64,000 bases of DNA from Pseudomonas vancouverensis (GTDB lineage Bacteria; Pseudomonadota; Gammaproteobacteria; Pseudomonadales; Pseudomonadaceae): positions 180,861-244,860 of the forward strand of contig NZ_RRZK01000036.1 in the NCBI RefSeq assembly GCF_004348895.1, read 5' to 3'. A program made the translations under genes and the position numbers. The first letter of the stretch is position 1. The number at the start of each line of letters is the position of its first letter. A model generated the notes under the pieces. That model made no database searches and was not told where the DNA came from. It was given only the letters and a program-made list of their open reading frames with translations. Of this stretch, positions 63,301 through 64,000 are shown in pieces.

Positions 63301-64000
63301 GCATCCAGCGTCAGGTAGCCATAGGCGCCGTTGATGTGAGTGCCCAGCCCGCCAACCGCCGATGTCGTGGTGTCTGCACCTGCACGCACGCCGACCACGG
63401 CACCGCCGGCAGCGGCCCCGTCAGCGCCAAGCGTGTCATTGAGCAGCACATTGCCGCTGACCGTGCCGCCTTCTGTCACCGAGTCTCTGTCCGCCACGGC
63501 CTTGGGCACATCGTCGATGATGTTGACGACTATGGTGCTGGTGACCACGTTGCCCAGCGAGTCGGTGGCCTGATAGGTGAAGCTTTCGTGGGTGATGTTC
63601 GGGCCGTCATTGCTCTGCGGCGAGCTGCTCGGTGGCGAGGTCAGGGTGTAGGTGTAGGTGCCGTTGGCGTTGAGTTGAATCTGCCCGTAGGCGCCGACAT
63701 TGCTGCCGACCAGCGCGTAGGTGATCGCGCCAACAGCGCCAGTCACCGCACCGACCAGTGTGCCGGACGCGGTTTCGCCAGTGTTGTGCGGATCGCTGCC
63801 GACCACGGTGCCCGCCGCCAAGTCGTTGCCGTCCTTGGTCAGGTCGAGGGCTTTTTCGTAGACCGTGACGTCATTGTCGCTGACCGCCTTGAGGCAGCTG
63901 TTGTAGACGTCGATGGTGATGGTCGTGGTGCTTTCATCGCCATCAGAATCACGCACGGTGTAGGTGAACACATCCACCGCACCTGGGCCGCTGACCGAGT
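60303..64000 (-). CDS. giant RTX/VWA adhesin (LapA/MapA-like), C-terminal part; 5' end outside window
   Basis: About 1230 codons visible, with the frame still open at 64000. From N to C: two long tandem cadherin/VCBS-like repeats of 244 aa (period 732 bp; VRDSDGDESTTTITIDV and DNDVTVYEKALDLTKDGNDL recur), a VWA domain with intact MIDAS (DISGSMADPS), more Ig-like modules, then RTX GGxGxDxxx repeats (GGDGNDVL, GGAGNDLLYAGPGNDILDGG, GGLGNDILNGGGGDDLLIGG). The C-terminus (~last 120 aa, TFQWLKGNSGHDVVTDFTPG) is a type I secretion signal region. Surface adhesin of the LapA/MapA class by architecture; the N-terminal retention and LapG-cleavage part lies outside, so the name is not fixed. Confidence 0.88.
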   Translation of the reverse strand, partial: SVSGPGAVDVFTYTVRDSDGDESTTTITIDVYNSCLKAVSDNDVTVYEKALDLTKDGNDLAAGTVVGSDPHNTGETASGTLVGAVTGAVGAITYALVGSNVGAYGQIQLNANGTYTYTLTSPPSSSPQSNDGPNITHESFTYQATDSLGNVVTSTIVVNIIDDVPKAVADRDSVTEGGTVSGNVLLNDTLGADGAAAGGAVVGVRAGADTTTSAVGGLGTHINGAYGYLTLDAAGNAVYHANPNSVGPEGATDTFTYTIRDSDGDESTTTITIDVNNSCLKAVSDNDVTVYEKALDLTKDGNDLAAGTVTGSDPGNTGETASGTLVGSVTGAVGAITYTLVSSATGAYGQILLNPDGTYTYTLTSAPKTSPGANDGPNTLSDSFTYKATDAAGNSTTSTIVVNIVDDVPQAVASERSVAAVEIDSNVLIVLDISGSMADPSGVPGLSRLDLAKQAISALLDKYDDLGDVKVQLVTFSSNATDRTSVWVDVATAKTLLAGLSAGGGTNYDAAVAMLKTAFMTSGKLDGAQNVGYFFSDGKPTTNQDIGTADETALKAFLDANNIKNYAIGLGSGVSNANLNPLAYDGSSHTDTNAVVVTDLNQLNSVLSGTVVGAPVTGSLLGDGGTFGADGGFIKSITIDGTTYTYDPKGNNNQGTVSASGGANHGTFDFAHNTLSIATNNSGTLQINLSTGDYTYISQKVTSVVITENVGFTVSDNDGDLASSTLTVKVIPNAPPVAVDDHIITNVLSGNIVVPGELLLANDTDPNGDPLTASPTSFNTGWAAKGADFTGSGAISFNGTSNTAANQNLADVRSAFAANTVAMTAVLVVSGYLGAVTNANANDEDLITVKLKQGETLNLDHNLAAGHITLEYSVNGGAFVSIADGGTITASADGTYQIHVTNITNTSGSNTNAAENYQLTMTVNYAGAHDLTPDYHGTYTANDNHGGSDSAAVTISYQEGHTLTGTSGDDVLVAGAGNNILNGGDGNDVLTAGSGNNELHGGAGNDLLYAGPGNDILDGGTGIDTVSYAHATAGVTVDLSLLGAQNTIGAGIDTISNVENLVGSNFDDKLTGDNNNNVINGGLGNDILNGGGGDDLLIGGMGNNTLTGGPGADTFQWLKGNSGHDVVTDFTPGTDKLDLSQLLQGENSTAASLDDYLHFTVTGSGASLVTSINVSAMAGAAPTQTIDLAGVNLASHYGVTPGAGGVIAGGHDTATIINGMLNDHSLKVDTV

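Overview
The window is a chromosomal segment of a fluorescent-group Pseudomonas. This rests on the GC-rich coding style, the Pseudomonas-type REP/BIME repeats in many intergenic gaps, the flgFGHIJKL–flagellin glycosylation layout, the periplasmic nap operon, the phhR/phhABC aromatic catabolic locus, and a gene order (rluB-scpB-scpA-yciO-rnm / ispZ-yciI-cpxR-spy-cpxS) like that of other pseudomonads. No tRNA, rRNA, insertion sequence, prophage or CRISPR array was seen.

Region 1 (1-17.4 kb, all minus strand) is a flagellin glycosylation island. Reading with transcription it contains a three-module glycosyltransferase; a set of tightly overlapping genes for a CDP-linked sugar (rfbF, rfbG, an RmlC-like 3,5-epimerase, a C-methyltransferase, a sugar aminotransferase, a PglD-like acyltransferase and a CmcI-like enzyme); a second glycosyltransferase related to the first; and then the pseudaminic acid genes pseB, pseC, pseF and a pseG fused to a GNAT domain, which runs off the left edge. 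Two distinct activated sugars (CDP-branched amino sugar, inferred; CMP-pseudaminic acid, well supported) appear to be made beside two candidate transferases. The CDP-sugar set is the most likely source of undescribed chemistry here.

Region 2 (17.5-25.9 kb, minus) is flgFGHIJKL: distal rod, L- and P-rings, muramidase, and hook-filament junction. A good sigma-54 promoter candidate lies ahead of flgF and another ahead of rfbF, which would tie sugar synthesis to flagellar timing.

Region 3 (26.1-30.2 kb, minus) is napEDABC (periplasmic nitrate reductase) with an Anr/FNR-type box ahead of napE. Region 4 (30.3-34.7 kb) is phhR, divergent from phhABC (phenylalanine to tyrosine to 4-hydroxyphenylpyruvate), with a PhhR-box candidate between them. 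Two short ORFs, an MFS transporter, arfB and an aroP-like permease follow.

Region 5 (39.5-48.8 kb) holds housekeeping and envelope genes (rluB, scpBA, yciO, rnm, ispZ, yciI) and a Cpx-type system (cpxR, spy-like, cpxS) with a CpxR-like box ahead of the spy gene. Region 6 (48.9-60.2 kb) is a mixture: nitroreductase, TrkH, two AraC regulators, an Mpo1-like protein next to a PhnZ-like HD protein, a calcineurin-type LpxH-like hydrolase, EamA transporter, SelW-like protein, MarR regulator, recQ, a UPF0149/YecA protein and ybaN. The right edge (60.3 kb onward, minus) is the C-terminal part of a very large RTX/VWA adhesin of the LapA/MapA type, which continues beyond the window.
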